DNA of 64,000 nt from Rotaria socialis (Eukaryota > Rotifera > Eurotatoria > Philodinida > Philodinidae). Numbering within the stretch: position 1 is the first letter of the stretch; each line of letters opens with the position of its first letter. The stretch lies in NCBI GenBank assembly GCA_905331475.1, contig CAJNYU010000224.1:62001-126000 (forward strand), given 5' to 3'. A program made the translations under genes and the position numbers. The notes below the pieces were generated by a model. It saw only the letters and a program-made list of their open reading frames with translations, made no database searches and had not been told where the DNA came from. Below, one piece after another: positions 37,101-48,140 of this stretch.

Positions 37101-39803
37101 CTTGCATTAGGTGCCGGACATCGACTGTCATATTCTTGTACATGCATACCGAAAAGAACGACATCGACGCCATCGATTTCTTGAAATGCAAATACAGCTT
37201 TTGTTCTATACGGATATCCTTCTGGTACTTGTGGGCCCAAGTGTTTCTTTAGTCGTGGTTTAACTTCGCATATTCGATCACTTGCAGCTAGAACTCGAAT
37301 TGTGACACGACCTGTATCAAGATCACAATCTTTCTTCAAAAATTCATTAACACGTTTTTCTAAAGCATTGGCTAAATCAGTCATTGTTAATTTATGTGCC
37401 AAATAGCGATTCTCCTTTCGTTTAATATTATATTGATTGACGCATGTTTTACAAACATAACCTTCAGGCCAAATATGTTCATGATAAAGAACACATATGT
37501 TATGAAAGCGTCTTGCACAAACAATGCAATCGACCATGGGTTCTTGTTCTTGATGATCATTTTTTGCTTGACTAAATTCCATTTTAGGCAATTCAACTAA
37601 TGTTTGCGCTGGATCATCGCCAACTAATATATATTCAGATTTAACTGAATCGAAACACTTCTTACAAAATGTATATTTATCACCGGATAGATTATTTCTT
37701 GATGAATCCGGATTATTGTAAACGAAATAATCACCATCACGTGCAATCGTACAACACATGCCCGACACACCGTAACAAAACATAGCTGACGGTAAAAATA
37801 CATATTGACGTCCACAACAATAACCATAATCTTTCATAATAGGATCAACTAATTCCATGAAGATATCGGCAAGCTGAAAAAAAACTTTCTTGTCTTGATA
37901 TTTTTTCTTCAAATAAAACGAACTTACTTTTAAACCTGCTTTATAAACTTTTTGTGATTTCTTATTATATGTCCATGCATTATTAAAAATAAGCCAAATA
38001 TCTTCACAAAATTGAAATGGTGTTAAATATTGATTTTCGTCGAGTTTTTTAAACATGGTAGAAAAATCCATGGGATATTTGATTATATCAAAATAGCCCG
38101 ATGCGATCTGTTCTGTCACTGGCTGACGAAACCATGAGCCTTCTTCGTGAGCCGATAAATGGCGAAGTATAGGTGTCATTCGTTCTCGAATATCGTCCAC
38201 GGAAAAAACTGCGGGGCATTTTGGTAATGATTTACTTGTTGAATCGATTGACGGTAGACGATTTGTTTTTGTTGATTCAATATCGATTTTTTCTGTTTTG
38301 ATTAATTCAACAGTTGTGGTGGTGACATTATTTCCGTTTATTGATGTTTCGCTTGTTGTTATCGTTTCTTCTTTCTTTATAATTGTCATTGTCTAAAGAT
38401 GAAGAAAAAATACAGGTTAGATTAAAATATTTTCATAAGGCAGAATTCGCTAAGATATGAGAAAAACATGTTTATTTACTTGAATTTTCGTATCATGATT
38501 TGGTGATAGTTGTTCTGTTTTCATAAGTTTTGAATCCGACTGATTTCCATTGGTATCTGAATGCGAAATAATATTTGAGTTTGTATTTTGAATTGTCATT
38601 CGGCTAAGACTATCCGTTGAAGTGCGATGTGTATCGAACGATACGGATTGCATTGGATTGGGTGTTTGATTTTCTGATTTAATCTGTGTTGTTGTCGAAG
38701 GTAAAAATGACGATGGATAATCGGATTGAGGTGCGATACGATTTGGCGGGCCTTGTTCGCCAGCTGACTTATCGATTGATGTCAATGTTGTGGTTAGAAT
38801 CTGTTGTTTTTTCGACATTTGTTTTTCTTCATAATCTTTTTGAATTTTATAAATACGTTCAGCCAATCGATGAAAATAATCTTCGTGACTTATAGCTGTA
38901 TTAAATGTTTCAGCTTCGGTTTGTTGAGCATAAGATGTTACTGCAGCTAAACGATCCGGTGGCAATGAGCGACCATCCTGTTGAACGGTATTTAACAATG
39001 CTGAGACTATTTTCTTGACTAAATGATTGCGATGATCGGGTTGTAATTGTTGTTGCCATTCTTTTGCTATAAAATAAAACTTTAACTTTTGCAAAAAAAA
39101 CAAAAAAAAAACATACGTATGGAATTTTGTGGTCGAAGTGCTGATGGCTTCTTCAATGAACCACATATATTACAATTAGGCGTAGTACAATTCTTCCAAT
39201 GAAGAATGATATGGCGTGATTGAACACAATGATGAACTAAATTGAAAGAAAACGATATTTTCGGAGGACGACTCATGAAAAATAGCATTTACAAGAACAA
39301 TTTTTAAAATCAGCACATTTCGTCATATGTTGAAGTACATTTCTCATCGTAGCACAATGTGGTAATGTACAAGGATTTAGTGACGCTGTTGTAGGAGGCA
39401 TTCCGTGATTATCTCCATTACATGTTTGGGCTTGTCGTTCGCGTTGAAGACATTTATGGGCGTGAAGTAGAAGTGCAAGTTGCTGAACAATATTTCGTCG
39501 TTGATCATTGGTTTGTATAGACGTTACACTTGACGGCGTATTTGATGGATCCATTTCAGCGTTAATAGATGCGGGCGTTTGCGGTATAAATGAGCGATTT
39601 GAGAGATAATTATTTGGTGTACCTGCTGGCGTCGAAGGATAAATCGAAGACATAATCGATCCGGAATCGGTGCCATCCGACTAAAAATAATTATAAGAAG
39701 AAATATAGAATTTTTTGTTTACTTTTTTCGGTTAACAAATAATAAAAAAATATCGTACTCGATTAGATAATGGAGTATTAAGATTATTCGTATTCATATT
39801 CAT
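34185..39803 (-). CDS. CREBBP: CBP/p300 histone acetyltransferase, 13 exons
   Basis: Thirteen exons, all joining in phase: 39759-39803, 39293-39680, 39117-39236, 38480-39066, 37928-38392, 37101-37873, 36760-37039, 36495-36707, 36292-36444, 35629-36240, 35463-35571, 34920-35408, 34185-34864 (1637 residues). Domains in order: TAZ1 (about 72-184), KIX (186-265), bromodomain (442-545), CH2/PHD-type Cys region (555-680), HAT (about 700-1075) with [16 protein letters not shown] and the catalytic EWYKTM Tyr, ZZ (1080-1125), TAZ2 (1140-1245) and a Gln-rich tail. It is a nuclear co-activator that acetylates histones and activators such as CREB. It is shorter than vertebrate CBP (about 2440), and I see no NCBD/IBiD helix bundle in the tail. 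The 54-bp intron 37874-37927 is open in frame and could be retained. A four-codon upstream ORF (ATGCAGATATGA) precedes the start. Confidence 0.95.
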
Positions 39804-40192
39804 ATCTGCATTGTTGATGATATTTTAACTAAATAAAAATCTATTAATTGAAATTCTTTTAATAAAAGAAACAATAACAACAACAAAAAAACAATTTGAC
39901 CGATGGTCGTTCACTATCTACCTATCAATCAATCAACTCTCTTGCTCTCTATTTGACTGACTTAGTTGCTTTTGATTCGATTGGCCGAAAGCGAGAAAGA
40001 GAGAGAGAGCGAGAAAACAAATACTGACAGAAAGATGGCGCTGTAAAATTTAATAAATAAAACTTTTCTTCTGATTTGTTGATTCATTTCAAATGAATTT
40101 TTTTCTCTCTCTTTCTTATACAATCTTTCCAGAATAAATAAACAATTTAATCAAAGAAAAATAAAACTCTCTACTGTAATCTATAGAAATCA
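39804..40192. promoter_or_regulatory. Shared head-to-head promoter region
   Basis: The 389 bp between the CBP start codon (minus) and the kinase start codon (plus) must hold both promoters and 5' UTRs. It contains a GA-rich run (GAGAGAGAGAG) near 39995-40015 and T/C-rich stretches, with no TATA box at either side. Confidence 0.5.
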
Positions 40193-41638
40193 ATGCCGAC
40201 TGCTAAGTCTGAAAATTATGTGATCGATGAAGTGATTGTTGAAGATTCGGTAAATAGGATTTTTTGAGTTTTTTCCTTTCTTCTATCATTTTGGATTTTT
40301 TTTAGCTTGTAGGAATTTATAAAGCTCGGTATCTTCCAACGAATGCAGAAGTTGCTATTAAAAAGGTATTTATTGTGAAATCAAAGAAAGAAAAAAAAAT
40401 TTCTTGGATTGTTCCTAGATTAAAGTGGGTCGTCATGGAGAATACACTGATTGGGCTGAACCAGCAGCTGAAAACGAAATGCAAATGTTAAGAAAATTAA
40501 ATCATTCTAATGTTATCAAGGTACAATCTGTGAATCTAGTAAAAGAATGTTCCAACTCATAGGTTTCTTCTAGCTCTTGGATTCATTTTATACAGCCGAT
40601 TCCAAAGTTGCTGTTCTAGTCTTTGAATTAATGTTTGCAGATCTTGGAGTAAGTCCATCATGGAAAAAACTTGCATTCAAAAAATTAATCTTTTCTTCTT
40701 TCAAGCGTTTAATCCATTGTACAGACAATCGTTATAATCATAGTCATATAAAATGCATGACTCATATGATGCTTTCAGGTCTCGAATATATTCATGCATC
40801 GGACATTATGCACCTAGTATGAACTTTTATTTCGTGATGTTTTCTATAATATTACTTTCAATATTGAAGGATATCAAACCAGGAAATATCATGATTGATA
40901 ATCAAGGAATAATTAAAATCGCTGATTTCGGTATTTCAATCTATGTTGATGATACAAGTCGAAAACTTCATCGTTTACCACCGGCTTGGTATCGTTCGCC
41001 GGAGTTCTTACTTGGCGATCGACAGTACGGAACATCAACAGATCTGTGGTCGTTGGGTGTTGTAATCGGTGAATTAATAAATCGACATATTGTATTTCCA
41101 AGTAAAAGTGAAATCGAACAAATCTTGATGATCTATCGTTTACTTGGTCCACCCGATGATAAAACGTGGCCAGAAGCGAAAACATTTAAGCATTTTTTAC
41201 AATTTCATGATGAAAGTTTATTGAATCACGAAGAAACTTTCGAGAAAAAATTTCCTCGAGCCAATGAACAAGAATTAATTCTTTTAAAAAGTTTACTTGT
41301 TATGAACCCAAAACATCGAGCTACAGCTAAACAAGTAAAATACAATTCATAGAAAGAAAAACTAGCTGAATTCTTTTTGTTTTTCTATAGGCTTTAGAAT
41401 CTTCATATTTTATCACTGGCACTCCAATATGTAAACCTGAAGACATTCCAAGATCGGCTGCGCCACGACATCGTCATAGTCGAGATCCTTTCCATATGAA
41501 TGACTTGAGTATTAATGATGAAAATCTTCCCAGTGACTATAGCCATTTAAATAGTAAGAGAAAAACAAATTCGATGTATTTTATTTTTTGTTTTCTAATT
41601 TAAGATGATACAAAACGCCAACTCTTTTCACCATAAAT
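40193..41638 (+). CDS. Divergent CDK7/CDK20-like protein kinase, 8 exons
   Basis: Exons 40193-40249, 40306-40365, 40419-40520, 40574-40648, 40706-40816, 40870-41334, 41391-41553 and 41607-41638 join in phase to 354 residues. Kinase landmarks: VAIKK lysine, the helix-C Glu in AENEMQML, HLDIKPGN, DFG, WYRSPE and TDLWSLG. The CDK-like C lobe and a tail with PEDIPRSA recall CDK20 (CCRK); CDK7 is the alternative. Three changes stand out. The glycine-rich loop is lost (VEDSLVGIYKAR), HRD reads HLD, and the T-loop (KLHRLPPAWYR) lacks the activating Thr. Loss of the HRD Arg together with its phospho-Thr partner suggests a kinase that does not need T-loop phosphorylation, or weak activity. VAIKK Lys, HLD Asp and DFG Asp remain. 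It shares an upstream region with CBP. Confidence 0.85.
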
Positions 41639-41792
41639 TTTCATTGTCAGATATTCTTTTTTTATATATGTATTTTCTTATATGCTGTCAGATTGATTCA
41701 AATAAAAAATATGTATTATTAGAAATATGACTCAACATTTGCTATGAAAAGACCATACCAATTTCTCTTTTGTAGAAGTAATATTGGTTAAT

Positions 41793-43264
41793 ATGGCGTT
41801 TGTATTGAATAAAACGCTAGGTCCGATTGTGTCTGTAAGTATCTGAATTTTGTTTTCGGCATTTATCCATGTTTGATTATTAGCGGCGACTTTTACAACG
41901 TGTTATAACGACGACGACGGCTCGCCAACAACAGCTTCGTTTTCGTTCTCGTTTACCATATAATACAGTTGTTCTATTCGTTCCACAACAAGAAGCATGG
42001 GTTGTCGAACGTATGGGAAAATTCTTTAAAACTCTAAACCCTGTAAGTGCATAGGAGATTAGTTATACAATAATATTTTGCTTTAAGGGTTTGAACTTTT
42101 TACTTCCGGTTTTGGATAGTATTCGTTATGTGCAAAGTTTAAAAGAAATAGCAATCGAAATTCCAAGTCAAACAGCTATTTCAAAAGGTATTAGAAAAAT
42201 GTTTTTTTTCTCTTTGCTACAAAAACTAACAATTTCTCTAGACAATGTAACATTGACGATTGATGGTGTATTATATCTCAAAGTTTATGATGCTTATTTG
42301 GTAAGTAGTAGAAATCAACAAGAAGAGAAATATTCACGAGTGTGATGTTTATTTAGGCTAGTTACGGTGTTGAAGATGCTGAATTTGCTGTAACACAACT
42401 TGCACAAACAACTATGCGTTCGGAAATTGGTAAAATTGCATTGGATACACTATTTCGCGAGAGAGAATCACTCAATGTCGGTATTGTTGGTAAGTAGTTT
42501 TATATATTCAGGATTTATTCGTCTTATTGTTGTTGTTGATTCTATTTAGAGGCTATCAATAAAGCAGCGAAAGCATGGGGTATTGTTTGCTTAAGGTGAT
42601 TTCAATGTTTAAACAATACTATTTAATCAGTTTGAATTTGTTAGATACGAAATTCGTGACATTCGTCTTCCGGCTAAAGTTCAAGAAGCGATGCAAATGC
42701 AAGTGGAAGCTGAAGTAAATTAGGAGATAAAGAAATAGAAAATGTTTATAACATAAATGTTGGTTATATTTAGCGACGTAAACGAGCTACAGTTTTAGAA
42801 AGTGAAGGTGTCCGTGAAGCACAAATTAATAAAGCTGAAGGTACAAAACAAGCAACAATCTTAGCTAGTGAAGGTTTTAAACTTGAACAAATCAACAATG
42901 CTAACGGTGAAGCCGAAGCGATTCGTGCTAAAGCTAATGCACGTGCAGAAGCTCTTAAAATAGTTTCTGATCAATTGCAATCCGAGGTAAATTATATCAT
43001 TTTTTTTCCTTAAAATAAATTTTTTATTTTCAGCAAGGACGCAATGCTGCTTCATTTCAAATTGCTGAACAGTATGTTCACGCATTTGGGAATCTTGCTC
43101 GTACAAATAATACAATTCTTTTGCCGAGCAACACTGGTGACATGTCGTCGATGGTGGCATCAGCGTTATCTATTTATAAAAATCTAGAAACGAAAGATCT
43201 CCAAAGTTTAACTTCAAGATCCTCTGCCATTGAATCAGCTCACACCGATGTACAACCTGTTAAA
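41793..43264 (+). CDS. STOML2: Stomatin-like protein 2, mitochondrial (9 exons)
   Basis: Exons 41793-41834, 41884-42042, 42088-42187, 42242-42300, 42357-42489, 42550-42595, 42645-42714, 42774-42986 and 43034-43264 join in phase to 350 residues (human 356). A basic, Arg-rich leader suits mitochondrial import. The SPFH/prohibitin domain carries NTVVLFVPQQEAWVVERMG, RYVQSLKEI and YGVEDAEFAVTQLAQTTMRSE, followed by the coiled coil MQMQVEAERRKRATVLESEG and the C-terminal oligomerisation region with NTILLPSNTGD. It acts at the inner membrane, binding cardiolipin and prohibitins and stabilising respiratory complexes and proteases (family knowledge). It starts 154 bp after the kinase and ends 142 bp before POLR3H. 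AATAAA follows the stop. Confidence 0.95.
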
Positions 43265-43406
43265 AAATCAACTAGTGCAAAAGATAAACAATAGACTATT
43301 GTTATGAAAATTTTCTTGTTCTTTTTTTTTAAGCAAATAAATAAAACAAGATTCGAACGTGTTTAGAAAAAAACATTTATTTCAAAAAATCATCTTTCAG
43401 AAAACA

Positions 43407-44189
43407 ATGTTTATCGTCGCAACGTTGGATGATACAGTTTCTATTGCACCGCATCTATTCAATGAACAATTGAGTACTATTGTAGCCGAGGAACTCGATC
43501 GTAAATTAGCCAATACAATTTTTCAAGAATTAGGCCTATGTGTATGTTTGTATGATATTTTATCGATGGGTGACTGTATTCTATTGCCATCGGATGCGAA
43601 TTTTCATATTAAAGTCAAATTTCGTTATGTCGTCTTCCGACCGAATATTGATGAAATTCTCGTTGGTAAGATATGCAAAGAATCCAACGAAGATTTTAAG
43701 CTTTCTTGCTATTTTTAAAGGTAAAATTCGATCGTCAAGTAAAGATGGCATTACAGTAACCTTAGGTAATAAGAAATGAAATAGATTATCGTGATGAAAA
43801 ACAAATTTCGTTCAATAGGATTTTTTGATGATATTCTTATTCCGTCGACTAAACTTCAACATCCATCTCGATTTATTGAAGCAGAACAAACATGGGCATG
43901 GCAATATGAAACGGATGATGAAACACATGATCTCGTGATGGATATTGGTGAAGAAATTCGGTACGTAATACTTCTCAGTTGATTCGATCGTTGCATTTTG
44001 TTTTTTGTTTTAAGTTTTCGTGTTGTGCAAGAAATTTTCGAAGATACAGCACCAAAAGAAATGTCAAATAATAATGGATCGATGGCCCAAACGACGAATG
44101 ATGACGACAAAAAAGTACCCTACACCATCATTGGTTCAATATCTGAACCTGGTTTAGGACTTAGATCATGGTGGACTGAAACATCTTGA
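43407..44189 (+). CDS. POLR3H: RNA polymerase III subunit RPC8 (4 exons)
   Basis: Exons 43407-43665, 43721-43765, 43819-43960 and 44015-44189 join in phase to 206 residues (human 204). It has the Rpb7-like N-terminal domain ([20 protein letters not shown], then [15 protein letters not shown]) and the OB-fold domain with [28 protein letters not shown] and GEEIRFRV. It ends in the family signature [14 protein letters not shown]. It forms the stalk of RNA polymerase III with RPC9 and serves initiation on tRNA and 5S genes. All signature segments are intact. AATAAA lies about 75 bp after the stop. Confidence 0.97.
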
Positions 44190-44610
44190 TAGATAAAAAA
44201 TTCTACGTAACAGATATGTTTTCGTTTCGATTGTGATTGGCATGGTGGGCGTCAATTTTGTTACTAAATAAATATTTGTTCTCTCTCATAACTATCGTTC
44301 AACAAAGCTTTTATTATTTGTTTAATGAGAAAATGTCAACGATTACTCGTGCATAAGTTTATCGGTATTTTTTCGTTAATGCTGCAACTCTATCGATCGT
44401 AGTATAACGAAACAAGTAGAAGAGAAAGAGAAAACAATTTCATAGTTTTTGCGCGTGTGTGATCTCTTTTGTTCTTCCTCGATTATTTAAAATTGATACC
44501 AACGTGTCTATTATAATCTCTTATTGGCCGAGGAAGGTGACAACAACAACATAGTAAACACTAATGACTTTTTTCTTGCTTGCAATCATTTGATATTTCG
44601 ATGAGACGAG
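44190..44610 (+). other. Intergenic, probable promoter of next gene
   Basis: Holds the POLR3H polyadenylation signal (AATAAA at about 44266) and AT-rich DNA up to the next start. No other feature is seen. Confidence 0.4.
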
Positions 44611-45484
44611 ATGAAATACTATTATTTACTGATTTTCCTGACTGCTATTATGATTTCAAATATAGATGCATGTGACGTAATGGGTGCTCGTGCATGCGGT
44701 CGTAAGCCGGAAAAAGAAGATCGAGAAACCGACGCGATTAAATATTGTGTGGCATCGAGAGTTTACTTTGAGTGTGTTCATAAGAAATATCGTGGTTGTG
44801 AAACGAAAGAAAAATACGAAACAGCAATGGAATCGATCATGAAAGGTAGGCATTCGATTTTTTTCGTACCGGACTCATTGGAGAAATTCTTAAATAATTC
44901 TTTTAGGCATTCGAAAACGTGTTGATGATCTATTAGCTTTTTGCAATGATAAAATCGAAGATTATAAATTTAATATCGTTTGGGATTCGCCGAAACAAGC
45001 CGAAGCAGCAGATTCGGTTCGTGGTGGCGGGGGTTTACATTCAATTGCATTGTCGAAAAATGGTATTCTTGGTTCAGCATCTGTACAACAAACACCGGTC
45101 GTTAACGAAATTTGCCAAGTAAAAACAATCAACGATCTATGTCAACCGTTAATGATCACTGTTAAATTTAATCCATCTTGGAATACTGTTAATAAACGTG
45201 GCTGGTGTCAACAAGCGACCACTTATTTTCGTTGTTTAAAATCTCGCCTTGATAAATGTCCGCAACAAGAAGTACAGAATCAATTTCAACAAGTCGAACA
45301 TTACCTTCAATCACAGATAAATATCAACTGTCCGGGTGGCATCGATGGTTGTTCACGCCATTCAACGGATGCACGCTGTAAAATTGGTTTGGTTCAATCG
45401 AATTCCAGTTCGTCTATAGTTTATCTTTCTTATTTTTTTGTTCAATCGGTATTACAAATACTACTACTCTTATTATTGTTTTAA
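44611..45484 (+). CDS. Secreted Cys-rich, probably GPI-anchored protein
   Basis: Exons 44611-44845 and 44907-45484 join in phase to 270 residues. A signal peptide (YYYLLIFLTAIMISNIDA) is followed by two Cys-rich modules, about residues 20-95 and 150-235. Both contain a C-x3-YF-x-C type motif (CVASRVYFECV; CQQATTYFRCLKSRLDKC), suggesting an internal duplication. A Ser stretch and a hydrophobic C terminus (SVLQILLLLLLF) with no basic tail fit a GPI-anchor signal, so the mature protein probably sits on the cell surface. I do not recognise the family. AATAAA overlaps the stop region. It is tail-to-tail with TEX264, 129 bp apart. Confidence 0.8.
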
Positions 45485-45613
45485 ATAAATAAGAATTGAT
45501 TTCTTCTATCAGCTCCATCATGCAAGAAACAAACGGAATAGATCAGTTTTTTCGTAAATCTTTATTAAAAATAAGTTCATCAAATATTCGCAAAATAAAA
45601 TATTTCTTCATGG

Positions 45614-46290
45614 TTATTCATTGCTGATTTCAGGAACATTGTAAGCATCGAAATCACTCAATGGGACAACAAAATGAATTAATGGTCGTTTGTAAATCTC
45701 TAAAAATGGATGAGCTTCGATTTTCTTTGCCTAGAATGTAAAAATCTCAATTTCAGATTTCGAATAAGAAACAATTTACCTGAATATAATCACCTAATCG
45801 ATAAGGAACTTTCATAACTGCAATAAAAATCGATAGAATATTCTTGAATGGAAATGTTGTATAAACCGATCGATCGAACTCTGGAAGTTTAAAAACTTTA
45901 TAATTGTTTTTCTCCATTTGTTTGATTAATTCTCGATCTTTGATTTCATCAACAATAGCGCCGACAGCAAATCGTCGTTTTTCAACTGGCACCTAATTTC
46001 AAATAGAAATTAGAAAAACATTATATTCTACAGTTTTAATGTACAACTTTAGGATGATCATAATAAATTCCAAGTTTGTCAAGAGATGTTGAATATTTAG
46101 CAATATCATTGAATATATCACCTGCTTTCGAATAACTACCACGTTGAAATTTATATACTATAGTCAATTGATTGAATGGTGGTTGTGTAATTTGAATTGA
46201 AATCGTTTTAAATACACCTAATGTTTTTAGTAACCAAAGAACTATTAAACCAATTAGAACGATCATGGCTATAACAGTTGTAATCATCAT
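45614..46290 (-). CDS. TEX264: TEX264-like ER protein, short form (3 exons)
   Basis: Exons 46048-46290, 45780-45992 and 45614-45730 join in phase to 190 residues. An N-terminal membrane helix (VIAMIVLIGLIVLWLL) is followed by a GyrI-like domain with the TEX264 segments LTIVYKFQRGSY, IYYDHPKVVP, RFAVGAIV, FPFKNILSIFIAVMKVP and LEIYKRPLIHFVVPL. TEX264 is a single-pass ER membrane protein that in mammals acts as an ER-phagy receptor through a LIR motif in a long disordered tail, and recruits p97 to DNA-protein crosslinks. Here the protein stops after the folded domain (human 313 residues), so the disordered tail and LIR are absent. Polyadenylation signal AATAAA lies about 50 bp past the stop. 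Confidence 0.88.
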
Positions 46291-46550
46291 TTCTACTATG
46301 TATCTTTAGAATAAGATATACCCATGAAATTTTCAAGAAAGATTATTATTGGTTCATGATAATTCAGTGTTTTCCTTTATTATTACACGAATAAACAGAA
46401 GACAGAGGTCGGTTACGTATATACAAAATAATTCGATAGAATCCTTAAGTTAGAGAGAATAAGCGACAGCCACGCCTATCTTTTTTTGAATATCTCAAAG
46501 GTCTTCTATAGATAATCAACATCACTAATAAACTATTGTTTAAAAAATAA

Positions 46551-48140
46551 GACGTGCAAAATTTTAACCAATTACCGCCTACTTATATGTACTCGGTAAT
46601 TTTCAAGGATATCGTATTAAAAATCGATGATGATGACGCCAAATCTATTAAGGCTTTAGAAATTTATTGCAAAAAAAAAAGAAATTCCTGACGCAGAAAT
46701 AAATGAACTAAAGCGTGAATACCACCAGAAATCAGCAGTATGGTGGTATACACGTGAAATTTTTCTCTATGGTATGCTTAATTGGGGGTTACGATCGCTT
46801 GATATGGAAGCGATGTCCAAGTTAGGCTTTTTTATTCGAAGTTTACATCTTCAACTGGAACAATTGCATCAGGAACAATCGGCCAAATTCAAGAAATCAT
46901 TTACCGTTTATCGTGGTCAGGGAATGAGCAAAGAAGATTTTCAGAATCTACTAGATTCAAAAGGTGGTCTACTGTCGTTCAATAATTTCCTATCAACAAG
47001 TATGGAACCAAAAGTGGGCATGAAATTTGTTGAACGTACTATGAAAAAGAACCAAGACATTGTTGGCGTTATTTTTATTATGACTATTGATCAAAGTAAA
47101 ATATCAACTTCGAATACTCCATTTGCTATGATTGATGAACACAGTGCTATCCCATCAGAACAAGAAATACTATTTACAATGCACACTGTTTTTCGCATCG
47201 TTGAAATTAAACAGACGGCTAAGAATAATCGTCTTTGGGAAATACACTTGACTATTACTGATGATAATGATTCACAACTTGCTGGTCTTACCGATTGCAT
47301 CAAAGAGGAGGTTCGAGGTTCTACTGGATGGCGTCGAATGGGTCAATTGATGCTCAAAGTGGGCCATTTCGATCAAGTTGAAGAACTCTACAATGGATTA
47401 CTCGATAATGCCTCTACTGATAGTGATAGAGCACATATCTATCACATGCTTGGATACTTGAAAGATGATCAAGGCAAATACCCAGAAGCAGTTAAATTCT
47501 ACGAAAAATGCCTCGAGATCAAGCGGAAAATTCTTCCAGAAGATGATGCTTCATTGGCTTCCACTTATGGTAACATCGGTCGAGTGTATAACAACATGGG
47601 TGAATACTCGAAAGCACTTGAATTTTACGAAAAATCACTCAAAATCAGAGAAATATCTCTGCCTGCGAATCATCCCGATTTGGCTACTCCTACAACAACA
47701 TCGGTGGAGTGTATAAAAACATGGGTGAATACTCGAAAGCACTTCCACTTCTAGAAAAATCAAATAAAATCTTGGAGATATCTCTGCCTGCGAATCATCC
47801 CAATTTGGCCAGTTCCTACAACAACATCGGTGGAGTGTATAAAAACATAGGCGAATACTCGAAAGCACTTGAATTTTACGAAAAATCACTCAAAATCAGA
47901 GAAATATCTCTGCGTGTGAATCATCCCGATTTGGCTGCTTCCTACAACAACATCGCTGCGACGTATTACAACATGGATGAATACTCGAAAGCACTTCCAC
48001 TTCTAGAAAAAGCACTTGGTATTTATCGAAATTCACTTCCACTAACACATGCCAGCATTAAGAACGTATTGAATAATATAGAAGAAGTGAAAAAGAAGTT
48101 GCAAATGTTTATTTTCCCTAGTACTCGTTTAATAGAATAG
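46551..48140 (+). pseudogene. ADP-ribosyltransferase + TPR gene, frameshifted
   Basis: Part one is an arginine-type mono-ADP-ribosyltransferase domain: VWWYTREIFLYGMLN, VYRGQG (catalytic Arg), SFNNFLSTS (STS motif) and EQEILF (E-x-E motif). Part two is an array of kinesin-light-chain-type TPRs of 42 residues with NHPDLA and YNNIG motifs. Two frame breaks are seen: a run of ten A at 46671-46680 separates the start from the enzyme domain, and one base is missing near 47689-47692 compared with the neighbouring repeat copies. The N-terminal region usual in bdelloid members is not found and an in-frame stop lies just upstream of 46554, so the 5' limit is a guess. The TPR units are almost identical at DNA level, implying recent duplication. 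Either break could be a sequencing error, in which case the gene might be intact from the enzyme domain on. Confidence 0.7.

Noticed and set aside
43136-43295. STOML2 ending at the TAG at 43293
   Set aside because: The reading frame stops earlier, at TAA 43262-43264; the later TAG is in another frame.
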